A stretch of DNA of 64,000 nt from Variovorax beijingensis (GCF_003951285.1 NZ_RXFQ01000023.1:1-64000), one strand, 5' to 3'. Counted from the first letter of the stretch, positions 9,058-18,129 are shown. Notes: a model not told the origin generated them from the sequence alone. Program-made: numbers and translations.

Positions 9058-10195
9058 GGGTGTACATCTCCAGGTCCACGAAGGTCGAGCCGTTGTGGTT
9101 CTTCGCGCTGTACTCGACCGGGAAATCGCCGAAGCGCGTATTGCCGATGCCTTCGAGCCCGGCAATGAAGCTGTCGCGCGTGAGCGCCTTGCCCGCGCGC
9201 CGCAGGCCTTCGGCCATCACGCGCGAGGCTATGTAGCCTTCGAGCGTGGTGTAGCTGTCGATCTTCTCGCCGAACTCGGCGCGGTCGCGCTGGTAGTCGG
9301 CCACGATGGGCACGCGCACGGCCTGCGGCGGCGGCACGATGCTGGCCGTGACCAGCCCCGCGAGCTTGCCTTCGAGCCGCTTGGCGGAACCGGCCGCGTC
9401 GGTGATGCCGACCGACAGCGTGTAGAGCGGCGCCGCCCCGCCGTTCGCACGGTAGTCGCGCATGAACACTTCCACCATGCGCCCGGCCATGATCATCAGG
9501 ACCGCGCCGGGCTTGGCATCGGCCAGGCTGGCAACCACCTGCTTCGCGTCTTCGGCGGCAATCGCGAGCGGCAGCGTCTTCACGACCTGCACCTTGTAGT
9601 CGGCGGCCAGCTGCTCGCAGGTGGCGAGGTTCGACTTGCCGAAGGCACTGTCCTGGTAGACCACCGCAATCGACGAGAGGCTGAGGGTCGAGAGATGGCT
9701 GATGATCTTGCGCAGCTCGAGGTCGTAGCCCGCTCGCACGTGGAACAGCAGGCGGTTGACCTTGGTGCGGAACGAGGTGGTACCCACCAGCGGCGCGAAC
9801 ATGGGAACGCCGGCCTTCTCGGCCAGCGGCATCGCGGCCGCGAGGTTGCCGGTGGCAACGAAGCCCGCGAGCGCGAAGACCTTGTCCTCGTCGATCAGCT
9901 TCGCGGTGTTGGCGGCCGTCTTGGCGGGGTCGTAGGCATCGTCGTAGCTGACGAGTTCGAGCTTGCGGCCGTGGATGCCGCCCGACTTGTTGACGCGGTC
10001 GAAGTACAGCCTGATGCCCGCGCGGTAGTCGATGCCGAAGTCCTTGGCCGGGCCGCTGAACACGGCCGACTGGCCGATGCGGATGAGGCCGTCGGTCACG
10101 CCGTTGTCGGCGCGCGCCGAACGAAGAAGGCCGGGGCCCAGTGCCAGGGCTGCGCCGCCCGCCACCAGGGCGCGCCTTGAAATCGGAATCGTCAT
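9035..10195 (-). CDS. Branched-chain-amino-acid-type ABC transporter substrate-binding protein (second copy)
   Basis: The 386-residue product is a periplasmic type I binding protein of the LivK/AmiC class. It begins with a Tat-like signal (SRRALVAGGAALALGPGLL) ending near ARA. The mature part starts with NGVTDGLIRIGQSAVFSGPAKD, typical of aromatic and heterocycle binding proteins of this class. It lies apart from the permease and ATPase genes, next to nicA, and may let the shared Liv transporter take a second substrate such as nicotinate or a pathway intermediate. The ligand cannot be read from the sequence. Confidence 0.85.
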   Translation of the reverse strand: MTIPISRRALVAGGAALALGPGLLRSARADNGVTDGLIRIGQSAVFSGPAKDFGIDYRAGIRLYFDRVNKSGGIHGRKLELVSYDDAYDPAKTAANTAKLIDEDKVFALAGFVATGNLAAAMPLAEKAGVPMFAPLVGTTSFRTKVNRLLFHVRAGYDLELRKIISHLSTLSLSSIAVVYQDSAFGKSNLATCEQLAADYKVQVVKTLPLAIAAEDAKQVVASLADAKPGAVLMIMAGRMVEVFMRDYRANGGAAPLYTLSVGITDAAGSAKRLEGKLAGLVTASIVPPPQAVRVPIVADYQRDRAEFGEKIDSYTTLEGYIASRVMAEGLRRAGKALTRDSFIAGLEGIGNTRFGDFPVEYSAKNHNGSTFVDLEMYTRDGQLRR

Positions 10196-10264
10196 GCGTT
10201 GTCGAGCTCGTTGTTGTCGTTGTTGCCGGGCGGAGTGCGATGCGTGCGGTGCGGGTTGGTTTGC

Positions 10265-10987
10265 TCAGGCCGCCTGGATGTCGGCGGACTGGATGCGCTT
10301 GACGCCCTTGGCCGCCATCTGCTTCCATGCCGCGGCGAGCGAGCCGTTGAGGTCGATGGCGCGCGTGGCGTCCTCGATCACGTAGACCTCGAAGCCGGCC
10401 TTGCGCGCATCGAGTGCGGTCCAGGCCACGCAGAAGTCGGTGGCCAGCCCGGCCACGTAAACCGTCTTGATGCCGCGCTGCTTGAGGTATCCGCCCAGGC
10501 CGGTGGCGGTCTTGCGGTCGGCTTCCTCGAAGGCGGAGTAGCTGTCGACGCCCTTGTGGAAGCCCTTGCGGATGATGATCTGCGCGGTGGGCAGCTTCAG
10601 GTCCTTGTGCAGCGCCGCGTCGTCGGTGCCCTGCACGCAGTGGTCGGGCCAGAGCACCTGGTTGCCGTACGAGAGCTTGATGCTGCTGAACGGCTTCTGG
10701 CCGGCATGCGCGCTCGCGAACGACGCATGGCCCTGCGTGTGCCAGTCCTGCGTGACCACGATGTTCTCGAACGAATCGGCCAGCTTGTTGATCACCGGCA
10801 TCACCTCGGCGCCGCCCTTGACCGGCAGCGTGCCGCCGTCGACGAAGCAGTTCTGCACGTCGATCACGAGCAGCGCGGACCTGCCGTCCGGCTTGAGCTT
10901 CGGGGCCGCGAACAGCGTTCCGGCCGCGCCCAGCAGGCCCAGTGCGGCCGTGGACTTCAGAAGGGATCTGCGGTGCGTGTCGTGCAT
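10265..10987 (-). CDS. pncA: Tat-exported nicotinamidase (PncA family)
   Basis: The 240-residue product hydrolyses nicotinamide to nicotinate and ammonia. The catalytic triad is complete: Asp in VIDVQNCF (residue 43), Lys in IIIRKGFHKG and Cys in GLATDFCVAW. The metal site is seen in QDWHTQGHASF. Unlike ordinary cytoplasmic PncA, it begins MHDTHRRSLLKSTAALGLLG, a good twin-arginine signal, so it should act in the periplasm. The ATG at 10987 has GGAG eight bases upstream. It sits between the livF-type ATPase gene and the second binding-protein gene, and fits as the entry step that makes nicotinate from external nicotinamide. Confidence 0.9.
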   Translation of the reverse strand: MHDTHRRSLLKSTAALGLLGAAGTLFAAPKLKPDGRSALLVIDVQNCFVDGGTLPVKGGAEVMPVINKLADSFENIVVTQDWHTQGHASFASAHAGQKPFSSIKLSYGNQVLWPDHCVQGTDDAALHKDLKLPTAQIIIRKGFHKGVDSYSAFEEADRKTATGLGGYLKQRGIKTVYVAGLATDFCVAWTALDARKAGFEVYVIEDATRAIDLNGSLAAAWKQMAAKGVKRIQSADIQAA

Positions 10988-11037
10988 GGCATGTGCTCCG
11001 GTGGTTGACGCGAAATGGAGAGAGCCGCGCAGTGCAG

Positions 11038-11772
11038 CTAGACGCTCAGGTAGGCGCGGCGCACCTCTTCGTTGGCTGCGAGTTCTGCCATGGTGGCGTG
11101 GTAGCGGATCTGTCCCTTCTCGAGCACGTAGGCGCGATCGGACACCAGTTCGGCGAAGTGCATGTTCTGCTCCGACAGCAGGATGCTCACGCCCTGCGCC
11201 TTGAGCTCCAGGATCATGTTGGCCATCTGCTCGACGATGACCGGGGCCACGCCTTCGGAGGGCTCGTCGAGCAGCACCAGGTAGGGGTTGCCCATGAGCG
11301 TGCGCGCCACGGTGAGCATCTGCTGCTCGCCGCCGCTCATGCGGCCGCCCGGGCGGTCGGGCATTTCGCCCAGGTTGGGAAAGAGCTTGAACAGGCGCAC
11401 GGGCGTCCACAGCGGCGCCTCGCTGCCGTCGGCCCAGCGGCGGGGCGGCTGCTTGCCGACTTCGAGGTTTTCCATCACCGTGAGATCGGTGAACACGCGG
11501 CGGTCTTCGGGCACGAAACCCAGGCCGAGCTTCGCCGCGTGATGAGGCTCGCTCTTCGAGATGTCGTGGCCGAGGAAGCTGACGTTGCCCTTGCGCTTGG
11601 CGAGCATGCCGATCAGCGTCTTGAGCGTGGTCGACTTGCCGGCGCCATTGCGCCCCATGAGCGCGACGACCTCGCCGCGCCGCACTTCAAGGTCGACGTC
11701 GTACAGGATCTGTGCGGCGCCGTACCAGGCGCACAGCGAGTTCGCCTTCAACAGTGTTTCGTGCGCGGTCAT
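11038..11772 (-). CDS. livF: Branched-chain-type ABC transporter ATP-binding protein LivF
   Basis: The 244-residue ATPase has Walker A GRNGAGKST, the signature MSGGEQQM and Walker B LVLLDEPSEG, and is LivF-like in its short helical region. It powers import through the fused LivHM permease. Its ATG overlaps the livG stop (ATGA), so the two are translationally coupled. Confidence 0.93.
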   Translation of the reverse strand: MTAHETLLKANSLCAWYGAAQILYDVDLEVRRGEVVALMGRNGAGKSTTLKTLIGMLAKRKGNVSFLGHDISKSEPHHAAKLGLGFVPEDRRVFTDLTVMENLEVGKQPPRRWADGSEAPLWTPVRLFKLFPNLGEMPDRPGGRMSGGEQQMLTVARTLMGNPYLVLLDEPSEGVAPVIVEQMANMILELKAQGVSILLSEQNMHFAELVSDRAYVLEKGQIRYHATMAELAANEEVRRAYLSV

Positions 11773-12572
11773 CCAATGGCTCCCACTGCCGCGTTCACTT
11801 CGGCGGCTTTCTCTGCGATCTTTTCGAATGTCTTGCCGCTGCCGAAATACACCTCCTGCACCTTCGGATGGTCGCGGATCTCGAGCGGCTTGCCCTGCGC
11901 GATCAGGCGGCCGCGGGCCAGCACGATCATGCGGTCGGCATACGCGAACACCACGTCCATGCTGTGCTCGGTGAACAGCACGGCCAGGCCGCGCTGGACC
12001 ACGAGCTCCTTGGTCAGCGCCATGAGCGAGTTGCGCTCCTTCGGCGCCATGCCGGCGGTGGGCTCGTCCATCAGCAGCAGCTTGGGCGCGTTGGCCATCG
12101 CGATCGCGAGTTCGACGCGCTTGACGTCGCCGTAGGCGAGCTCGCTGCAGGGCCGGTCGGCCTGCGCCTTCATGCCGACCTGGTCGAGCAGCGCCAGCGC
12201 CTCGTCGCGCTTGTGGTCGGCCGCGCGGCGCCACATCGAGAACAGCTTGCCGTCATGCGAGAGCATGGCCATCTGCACGTTCTCGGCGACGGTGAGCGAG
12301 GCAAAGGTTTCGGCGATCTGGAAGGTGCGGCCCACGCCCTTGCGCCAGATCTCGCGCGGCTTCTGGCCCACGAGTTCGTGGCCGTCGAACACGATCGAAC
12401 CCTGGTCGGCCTTGAGCTGGCCGTTGACCATGTTGAAGGTGGTGGACTTGCCGGCGCCGTTCGGGCCGATGAGGGCCAGCAGCTCGCCGGCCTTGAGCTC
12501 GAAGCTGATGCCGTCGACGGCTTTGACGCCGCCGAAGGATTTGCCTAGGTTGTCTACTTTGAGAAGGGTCAT
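11769..12572 (-). CDS. livG: Branched-chain-type ABC transporter ATP-binding protein LivG
   Basis: The 267-residue ATPase carries Walker A GPNGAGKST, a signature region LAYGDVKRVE (degenerate LSGGQ, common in LivG) and Walker B LLLMDEPTAG. The C-terminal extension typical of LivG is present. It pairs with LivF on the LivHM permease. The gene follows livHM after 130 bases that hold a hairpin repeat. Confidence 0.93.
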   Translation of the reverse strand: MTLLKVDNLGKSFGGVKAVDGISFELKAGELLALIGPNGAGKSTTFNMVNGQLKADQGSIVFDGHELVGQKPREIWRKGVGRTFQIAETFASLTVAENVQMAMLSHDGKLFSMWRRAADHKRDEALALLDQVGMKAQADRPCSELAYGDVKRVELAIAMANAPKLLLMDEPTAGMAPKERNSLMALTKELVVQRGLAVLFTEHSMDVVFAYADRMIVLARGRLIAQGKPLEIRDHPKVQEVYFGSGKTFEKIAEKAAEVNAAVGAIG

Positions 12573-12581
12573 TTGGCTTTA

Positions 12582-12617
12582 CTCCCTCTCCCTCTGGGAG
12601 AGGGTTGGGGTGAGGGC
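12582..12617. repeat. Intergenic hairpin repeat CTCCCTCTCCC...GGGAGAGGG
   Basis: CCCTCTCCC and GGGAGAGGG form a perfect 9-bp stem with a three-base loop, followed by TTGGGGTGAGGGC. It lies just after the livHM stop side of the livHM-livG gap. Repeats of this type are scattered between genes in many Burkholderiales. It may stabilise or attenuate the long operon message. Confidence 0.75.
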
Positions 12618-12702
12618 TTTTCTGTCGCTGCCGGGTGATTGCTTCCCGAGACCGGGTCCCCGACAAAAAAAGAACCGCGAAAGAACGAACGACAACCGCC
12701 CT

Positions 12703-14628
12703 TCACGTCCGCTTCTCCTTCAAAGCAACATCCACTTCCGGACGACGACGCCCGCGCAGCCAGCGATCGCTCAACTGCTTCGCAAACCCAGCAATCCCCT
12801 GCGGAAACAGCAGCACCAGCAGCAGGATGATCGCCCCCAGCGTCGCCCGCCAATAGTCGGTATTGCGCGCCACCGTGTCATGCAGCCAGCTGAAGGTGAC
12901 AGCCCCCACCACCGGCCCCGCCAGCGTCTGGATACCGCCCAGCAGCACCATCACCAGCCCGTCGACCGACTTGTCCACACTCAGGCTTTCAGGCGAAATG
13001 CTGCCCTTCGAAAAAGCATAGAGCGCCCCGGCCAATCCAGCCGCGGCACCCGCGATGACAAAGGCCGTCCATTGCATGCGCTTGACGTCGATGCCGATCG
13101 CATCGGCCCGCAGCACCGAATCGCGCCCCGCGCGCAGTGCGTAGCCGAACGGCGAGAACAGCACGCGGCGCAGCATCAGGATGCCCGCCGCCACCAGCAC
13201 CAGCGTGAGCCAGTAATAAGTGCGCTTGTCCGACAGCCACTCCGAAGGCCAGACGCCGGTGAGGCCGTTGCTGCCGCCGGTGAACGAATCCCACTGGTAG
13301 ACCACGGCCCAGGTGATCTGCGCGAAGGCCAGCGTGAGCATCGCCAGGTACACGCCCGAGAGCCGCACCGCGAACCAGCCGTAGACGAACGCGCCGATGG
13401 CGGCGACCAGCGGCGCGACGATGAGCGCAAGCTCCATCGGCATGCCGCTCGCGCGCACCAGCAGGGCGGCGCCATAGGCCCCGAGCCCGAAGTAGGCCGC
13501 ATGGCCGAACGAATGCATGCCGGCCGGGCCCATGATGAAGTGCAGGCTGGCCGCGAACAGCGCCGCGATCAGCAGGTCGATCATCAGCACCGTGGTGTAG
13601 GGCGAATCGGCGGTGAGCAGCGGCATCGCCATGAGCGCCACGCCGAGCGCGGCGACGAGCCACAGGTAGCCCTTGCTCGCGCGCCGCAGCGGTTCTTCCT
13701 GCATGCCCACGTAGCGGCTGGGTGCCTGCGGGCGGCCGAGCAGGCCCCAGGGGCGCCACACCAGCACGACGGCCATCACGATGAAATCGACCACCAGCGT
13801 GAGCTTGGAGAACGACACGCTGTAGCCGAAGATATCGACCACGCCGAGCCAGATGCAGACCGCCTTGATCTCGGACAGCAGCAGCGCCGCCACATAGGCG
13901 CCGGGGATCGAGCCCATGCCGCCCACCACCACCACCACGAAGGCCGCGCCGATGGTGTTGAGGTCCATGGCCAGCGTGGCCGGCTCGCGCGGCAGCTGCA
14001 GCGCGCCGCCCAATGCCGCGAGCGTGGCGCCCAGTGCGAACACGGCGGTGAACAGCCAGGCCTGGTTCACGCCCAGTGCACTGACCATCTCGCGGTCCTG
14101 CGTGGCGGCGCGCACCAGCGTGCCCCAGCGGGTGCGCGTGAGCAGCAGCCACATGAGGCCGAGCACCACCGGACCGACGACGATCAGGAACAGGTCGTAG
14201 GTCGGAAACTGCCGGCCCAGGATGTCGACCGAGCCCGACAGGCCCGGCGCGCGCGGGCCGAGCAGCTCGTCCGGCCCCCAGACATAGAGCACCGCGTCCT
14301 TGATGACGAGCACCAGCGCAAAGGTGGCCAGCAGCTGGAACAGCTCGGGCGACTTGTAGATGCGGCGCAGCAGCACCATTTCGATCAGCGCGCCGATCAC
14401 GCCCACCGCCAGCGCGGCAATCAGCACGGCCGGCCAGAAGCCGAGCGTGCCGAGCTTCTCGACCAGCGTGTAGGCAAGGTAGATGCCCACCATGAAGAAC
14501 GAGCCATGCGCAAAGTTGACGATGCGCGTGACGCCGAAGATCAACGAAAGGCCGGCCCCCACGAGGAACAGCGACGAAGCCGACGACAGCCCGGTGAGGA
14601 ACTGAAGCAGCAGGGACGAGAGGCTCAT
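12703..14628 (-). CDS. livHM: Fused LivH-LivM ABC transporter permease
   Basis: The 641-residue membrane protein contains both permease halves that are usually separate genes. Residues 1-290 match LivH (VNFAHGSFFMVGIYLAY, then GGMGSIPGAY) and residues 325-640 match LivM (GHAAYFGLGAYGAALL, GVYLAMLTLAFAQ, LLGGIQTLAGPVVGA). Many transmembrane helices are visible in both halves. It forms the inner-membrane channel with LivF and LivG, fed by the binding protein encoded just upstream. The fused arrangement is intact. Confidence 0.93.
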   Translation of the reverse strand: MSLSSLLLQFLTGLSSASSLFLVGAGLSLIFGVTRIVNFAHGSFFMVGIYLAYTLVEKLGTLGFWPAVLIAALAVGVIGALIEMVLLRRIYKSPELFQLLATFALVLVIKDAVLYVWGPDELLGPRAPGLSGSVDILGRQFPTYDLFLIVVGPVVLGLMWLLLTRTRWGTLVRAATQDREMVSALGVNQAWLFTAVFALGATLAALGGALQLPREPATLAMDLNTIGAAFVVVVVGGMGSIPGAYVAALLLSEIKAVCIWLGVVDIFGYSVSFSKLTLVVDFIVMAVVLVWRPWGLLGRPQAPSRYVGMQEEPLRRASKGYLWLVAALGVALMAMPLLTADSPYTTVLMIDLLIAALFAASLHFIMGPAGMHSFGHAAYFGLGAYGAALLVRASGMPMELALIVAPLVAAIGAFVYGWFAVRLSGVYLAMLTLAFAQITWAVVYQWDSFTGGSNGLTGVWPSEWLSDKRTYYWLTLVLVAAGILMLRRVLFSPFGYALRAGRDSVLRADAIGIDVKRMQWTAFVIAGAAAGLAGALYAFSKGSISPESLSVDKSVDGLVMVLLGGIQTLAGPVVGAVTFSWLHDTVARNTDYWRATLGAIILLLVLLFPQGIAGFAKQLSDRWLRGRRRPEVDVALKEKRT

Positions 14629-14658
14629 GGGTGCAAGCGTTCCGAGGAAAAAAGAAGG

Positions 14659-15864
14659 TCAGTCTGCGGCGCGCGATTTCTTCACGTCGGCGGCGCTCGG
14701 CTGGAACTTGGCGCCGTCGAAGTAGGTGTAGTCGACCATCACGCCCTTGCCGTTCTCGTTCTTCGTCTTGCCGACGAAGGCGCCCATGGTCGACTGGTGG
14801 TCTTCGGCGCGGTAGCTGATCTTGCCGAACGGGGTGTCGACCTGCAGGCCCTTGAAGGCGGCGACGAGTTTCGGCGTCTCGGTGCTCTTGGCCTTCTCGA
14901 TGCCGGCCGCCACCGACTTGATCATGCTGTAGCCCACCACCGAGCCCAGGCGCGGGTAGTCCTTGTACTTGCCGTGGTAGGCGAGGAAGAAGGCCTTGTG
15001 CTCGGGCGTCTGGATACCGTACCAGGGGTAGCCGGTCACGATCCAGCCGTTGGGCGTCTCGTCCTTGAGCGGGTCGAGGTACTCGGGCTCGCCGGTCAGA
15101 ACGCTCACCACCGTGCGGTCCTTGAACAGGCCACGGGTGTTGCCTTCGCGCACGAACTTGGAAAGGTCGGCGCCGAACAGCACGTTGAAGACCGCATCGG
15201 GCTTGGCGTCGGCCAGCGCCTGCACCACGGCCCCGGCATCGACCTTGCCGAGCGGCGGCGCCTGCTCGGCGACGAACTCGACGTCGGGCTGCGCGGCCTT
15301 CAGGAGCGTCTTGAACGCGGCCACGGCCGACTGGCCGTATTCGTAGTTGGGATACACGACGGCCCAGCGCTTCTTCTTGAGCTTGGCCGCCTCGGGCACC
15401 AGCATCGCGGCCTGCATGTAGGTGCCGGGGCGCAGGCGGAAGGTGTATTCGTTGCCGCCCTGCCAGGTCATCTTGTCGGTCAGCGGCTCGCCGGCCAGGA
15501 AGAAGATCTTCTTCTGCTTGGCGAAGTCGGCCACGGCCAGGCCGGTGTTCGAGAGGAAGGTGCCGGTGAGCACGTCGATCTTCTCGCGCGCCACCAGCTC
15601 CTCGGCCACGCGCACGGCGTCGCCCGGGTTGGCGTTGTCGTCGCGCGTGATGAGCTCGACCTTGCGGCCGTTGACCCCGCCCTTGGCGTTGATCTCTTCC
15701 ACGGCCAGCTCCATGCCCTTCTTGTAGGGCTCGAGGAAGGCGGGCTGGGCCTTGTAGCTGTTGACCTCGCCGATCTTGATCACGCCCTGGGCATGGGCAG
15801 GAACGAGGGCGGCGGCCAGCGTGGCAACGGCCGCGGCGCTGAAGACGTGACGCAATGGGTTCAT
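14659..15864 (-). CDS. livK: Branched-chain-type ABC transporter substrate-binding protein
   Basis: The 401-residue periplasmic protein has a Sec signal ending AHA-Q near residue 25 and a type I binding fold (IKIGEVNSYKAQPAFLEPYKKG, INAKGGVNGRKVEL). It is the binding protein directly upstream of the fused permease, so it is the primary receptor of this importer. From context the ligand is likely nicotinate, nicotinamide or a related N-heterocyclic acid, but homology alone points only to the broad LivK class. Confidence 0.9.
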   Translation of the reverse strand: MNPLRHVFSAAAVATLAAALVPAHAQGVIKIGEVNSYKAQPAFLEPYKKGMELAVEEINAKGGVNGRKVELITRDDNANPGDAVRVAEELVAREKIDVLTGTFLSNTGLAVADFAKQKKIFFLAGEPLTDKMTWQGGNEYTFRLRPGTYMQAAMLVPEAAKLKKKRWAVVYPNYEYGQSAVAAFKTLLKAAQPDVEFVAEQAPPLGKVDAGAVVQALADAKPDAVFNVLFGADLSKFVREGNTRGLFKDRTVVSVLTGEPEYLDPLKDETPNGWIVTGYPWYGIQTPEHKAFFLAYHGKYKDYPRLGSVVGYSMIKSVAAGIEKAKSTETPKLVAAFKGLQVDTPFGKISYRAEDHQSTMGAFVGKTKNENGKGVMVDYTYFDGAKFQPSAADVKKSRAAD

Positions 15865-15932
15865 GGGGAAACTCCTTGGGATCGAAAAAGAGAGAACAAA
15901 AAAGAAACGACTTGGAAACGGAGGCCGTGGAT

Positions 15933-16517
15933 TCAGCGCAGCCCGTCCTCGCCCTTGATCTCGCTGGCCTGCAGCCCGCCGATGCGCGGCAGCGGGCGGC
16001 CGCTGTCGGTGACGGCCACGGCCACCACGATCTCGTTGGCGCGCGGCGCGTCGGACACGCGCGCCTCGACGGCGTCGAAGTGGCTGCGCACGAAGGCCGC
16101 ATCCTTGTGGCCGAGCGGCACGTCGATGGCCGTGCCGAGGGTGCCGCGCTTCTTGGCCGAGGGCACCAGCGCCGCGCCCTTTTCGACGGCCACGCGCAGC
16201 GGCGCGCCGAGCTTGGGATGCAGGATGGCGGCGGCATGCTCGAGCTCGCCGTTCTCGCCGACGATCGCGGCCTTGCCGTAGCTCTGCGCCTGGCCCGGCT
16301 CGATGCCCAGCGCCTTCACGGCCTTCTGGCCGAGCAGCGCGCCAAGTTCTTCGCCGATGGCGATCAGCTCGTCCAGGTTCTCGCTGAAGCGGCCCGCGTA
16401 GGGGTTCTCGATCACCGCGATGGCGACGGCGCGGCGCGTGGGCGGCGTGATGTCCCGGCCCATTTCCTTGCGGGTTTCGTCGACCTGGATGACGAGCTTG
16501 CGGATGTTGGCAGTCAT
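15933..16517 (-). CDS. 'Amino acid synthesis' (AA_synth) family protein, copy 2
   Basis: The 194-residue product belongs to the poorly characterised family called 'amino acid synthesis'. Conserved stretches are NPYAGRFSENLDEL, YGKAAIVGENGELEHAAA and HFDAVEARVSDAPRANEIVV. It is a paralogue of the next gene upstream; the two align from NP(Y/F)AGR to the C-terminal GLR. I start at the ATG at 16517, since the upstream in-frame extension reads into the end of the neighbour. The enzyme activity is unknown. Its place between the transporter and hnr suggests a role in the nicotinate pathway, perhaps after ring opening. Confidence 0.8.
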   Translation of the reverse strand: MTANIRKLVIQVDETRKEMGRDITPPTRRAVAIAVIENPYAGRFSENLDELIAIGEELGALLGQKAVKALGIEPGQAQSYGKAAIVGENGELEHAAAILHPKLGAPLRVAVEKGAALVPSAKKRGTLGTAIDVPLGHKDAAFVRSHFDAVEARVSDAPRANEIVVAVAVTDSGRPLPRIGGLQASEIKGEDGLR

Positions 16518-16548
16518 GTCTTGTATTCCTTCGTGTCTCTTGTTCAGG

Positions 16549-17190
16549 TCAGCGCAGGCCGTCCCATTTGCTGATGTCCTTGGCGAGCAGGCCGCCCACG
16601 CGCGCATGCACGCGGTAGCCCGTGCTCATCGCGAGGATGAAGACGATCTCGTCGGCCGCCGGTGCGCCGGGCACGCGCACCTCGATGGCGTCGAACTGGC
16701 CGCGCACGTAGCTGGCGTTGATGTTGGTGAGCGGCACGTCGAGCGCGGCGCCGGGCGGGCCGACCTTCTTGGTCGAGGGCACGATCGACAGCGCATTGCC
16801 GGGCTGGCCGGTCTTCTCTTCCGCCTTGCCCGCCGTGTAGGCCGCGCGGCTGCCCTTCCAGCCGAGCAGCTCGCGCATCGCGTAGCCGCCGGGCACGTGC
16901 CAGAGCGCGCCGTGCTCGAGCTCGCCGGCGGCGCCGACGATGGCGCCCTTGCCGTAGGTGGCGATCTGCTCGAGCGGCACGTCCATGGCGGCGTGCAGCC
17001 TGTGCGCCATGTCGACGCCCACCGGGTCGAGCAGCGCCATCATCGGCAGGATGTCGGGCTCGTAGCGGCCCGCAAAGGGATTGGTCAGCACCGCGCCGAT
17101 GGCACCGCGCACCAGCGGCGTCGCGGCGCGCGGTCCGAACTCGTGGTGGATGTGCTCGACATGGGTGAAGACGCGGCGTATATCGATCAT
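16549..17190 (-). CDS. 'Amino acid synthesis' (AA_synth) family protein, copy 1
   Basis: The 213-residue product is the larger of two adjacent AA_synth paralogues. It has TNPFAGRYEPDI, YGKGAIVGAAGELEHGALWHVPGG and QFDAIEVRVPGAPAADEIVF, plus an N-terminal stretch (VEHIHHEFGP) missing from the shorter copy. No transmembrane helix or signal peptide is seen. The tandem pair may form a heteromer or act on two related substrates. It lies 21 bases after the UPF0280 gene in the same operon. The function is not known to me. Confidence 0.8.
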   Translation of the reverse strand: MIDIRRVFTHVEHIHHEFGPRAATPLVRGAIGAVLTNPFAGRYEPDILPMMALLDPVGVDMAHRLHAAMDVPLEQIATYGKGAIVGAAGELEHGALWHVPGGYAMRELLGWKGSRAAYTAGKAEEKTGQPGNALSIVPSTKKVGPPGAALDVPLTNINASYVRGQFDAIEVRVPGAPAADEIVFILAMSTGYRVHARVGGLLAKDISKWDGLR

Positions 17191-17211
17191 GAAAAGGAAC
17201 CTTGCTTTTCG

Positions 17212-18129
17212 TTAAGCAAATACTGAACCAACTGCATCGGACGGCGCCCTGGACAGCGCCTTCGAGCATAAGGGCTCGACAAGTCGCCACTGCCCCTGGC
17301 AAACGAGCAGAGCGGCCCAGACGAGCCCCTCTTCCTGCAGCACTTTCGCGCACACGGCGCCGGCATCGAGCGCGCTTTTCACCAGCGCGGGCGAAAGCGG
17401 CGGCACGTCGACCGTGACGGGGATGTCGCCCAGGTCGCTATCGTCCTTGCATTCGCTGGCGGGGCGGCGCCCGATGGCCGCATCGTCCACGTCGACGGCA
17501 TTGGCAATCACGGTGGCGGCGGCATCGGCCTCGGCCGCGGTGGCGGCCAGAACCGTCACGCTGTCGGCAATGCCCAATGAAAAGCTGCGCCCGCGCCAGC
17601 CGCTGGTGGCCACGCCGCGTGCGGGCTGCGCGGCGCCGATCTCGAACTGGCCGTCGGTGGTGAGGATGCCGCTTTCGCCATCCACATGATTGCGCCAGTC
17701 GAAGCGTGCGAGGTCGGCGTAGACGCCCACGCGCGCCGACTGGCCCGGCGCGAGGTGCAGCGCGATGTCGCCGCCGTTGTTGATCCAGGCGCGCTCGATG
17801 CCGGGGCGGTCGTAGAACGCGATCAGCTCCTGCGCCACCGAGCCGGCCACCGCCGCCATCGGCGTGATGAACATCGGCGAGAACGCCGCGCAGGCATCCC
17901 ACATGCGCCGGGCGACCACGCCGCGCGGACGCACGCCGTCGGTCACCGGCAGGCGCAGCAGCGGCAGTTCGCGCACCAGTTCGTCCAGCACATGGCCGAA
18001 GCGCGCCCAGGCCGCGTCGTGCGCGGCGGCGACCGCGTACGGGTCGCCATGCGCCTCGGCCACGATGTCGATCGGGCCGTGGTTGAAGTGCCAGCGGTTC
18101 TTGTCGAGCGCGGCGCGTTGGGCGGCCAT
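17212..18129 (-). CDS. UPF0280 family protein (ApbE-like fold)
   Basis: The 305-residue product matches the UPF0280 family, recalled as related in fold to ApbE flavin transferases. Visible landmarks are FITPMAAVAGSVAQEL near 90, AWINNGGDIALHL near 115 and RGVATSGWRGRSFSLGIADSVTVLA near 170, like the GG-D and ATSG patterns of ApbE. No signal peptide is seen. It starts three bases after hnr ends, so the two are tightly coupled. A role in flavin attachment or maturation of Hnr is possible, but this is inference. Its substrate is unknown. Confidence 0.8.
   Translation of the reverse strand: MAAQRAALDKNRWHFNHGPIDIVAEAHGDPYAVAAAHDAAWARFGHVLDELVRELPLLRLPVTDGVRPRGVVARRMWDACAAFSPMFITPMAAVAGSVAQELIAFYDRPGIERAWINNGGDIALHLAPGQSARVGVYADLARFDWRNHVDGESGILTTDGQFEIGAAQPARGVATSGWRGRSFSLGIADSVTVLAATAAEADAAATVIANAVDVDDAAIGRRPASECKDDSDLGDIPVTVDVPPLSPALVKSALDAGAVCAKVLQEEGLVWAALLVCQGQWRLVEPLCSKALSRAPSDAVGSVFA

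Noticed and set aside
12172..16281. Very long plus-strand open frame antisense to the liv operon
   Set aside because: It lies opposite well-supported genes. Its translation is rich in His, Arg and Gln with no domain, as expected for the antisense of high-GC coding DNA.
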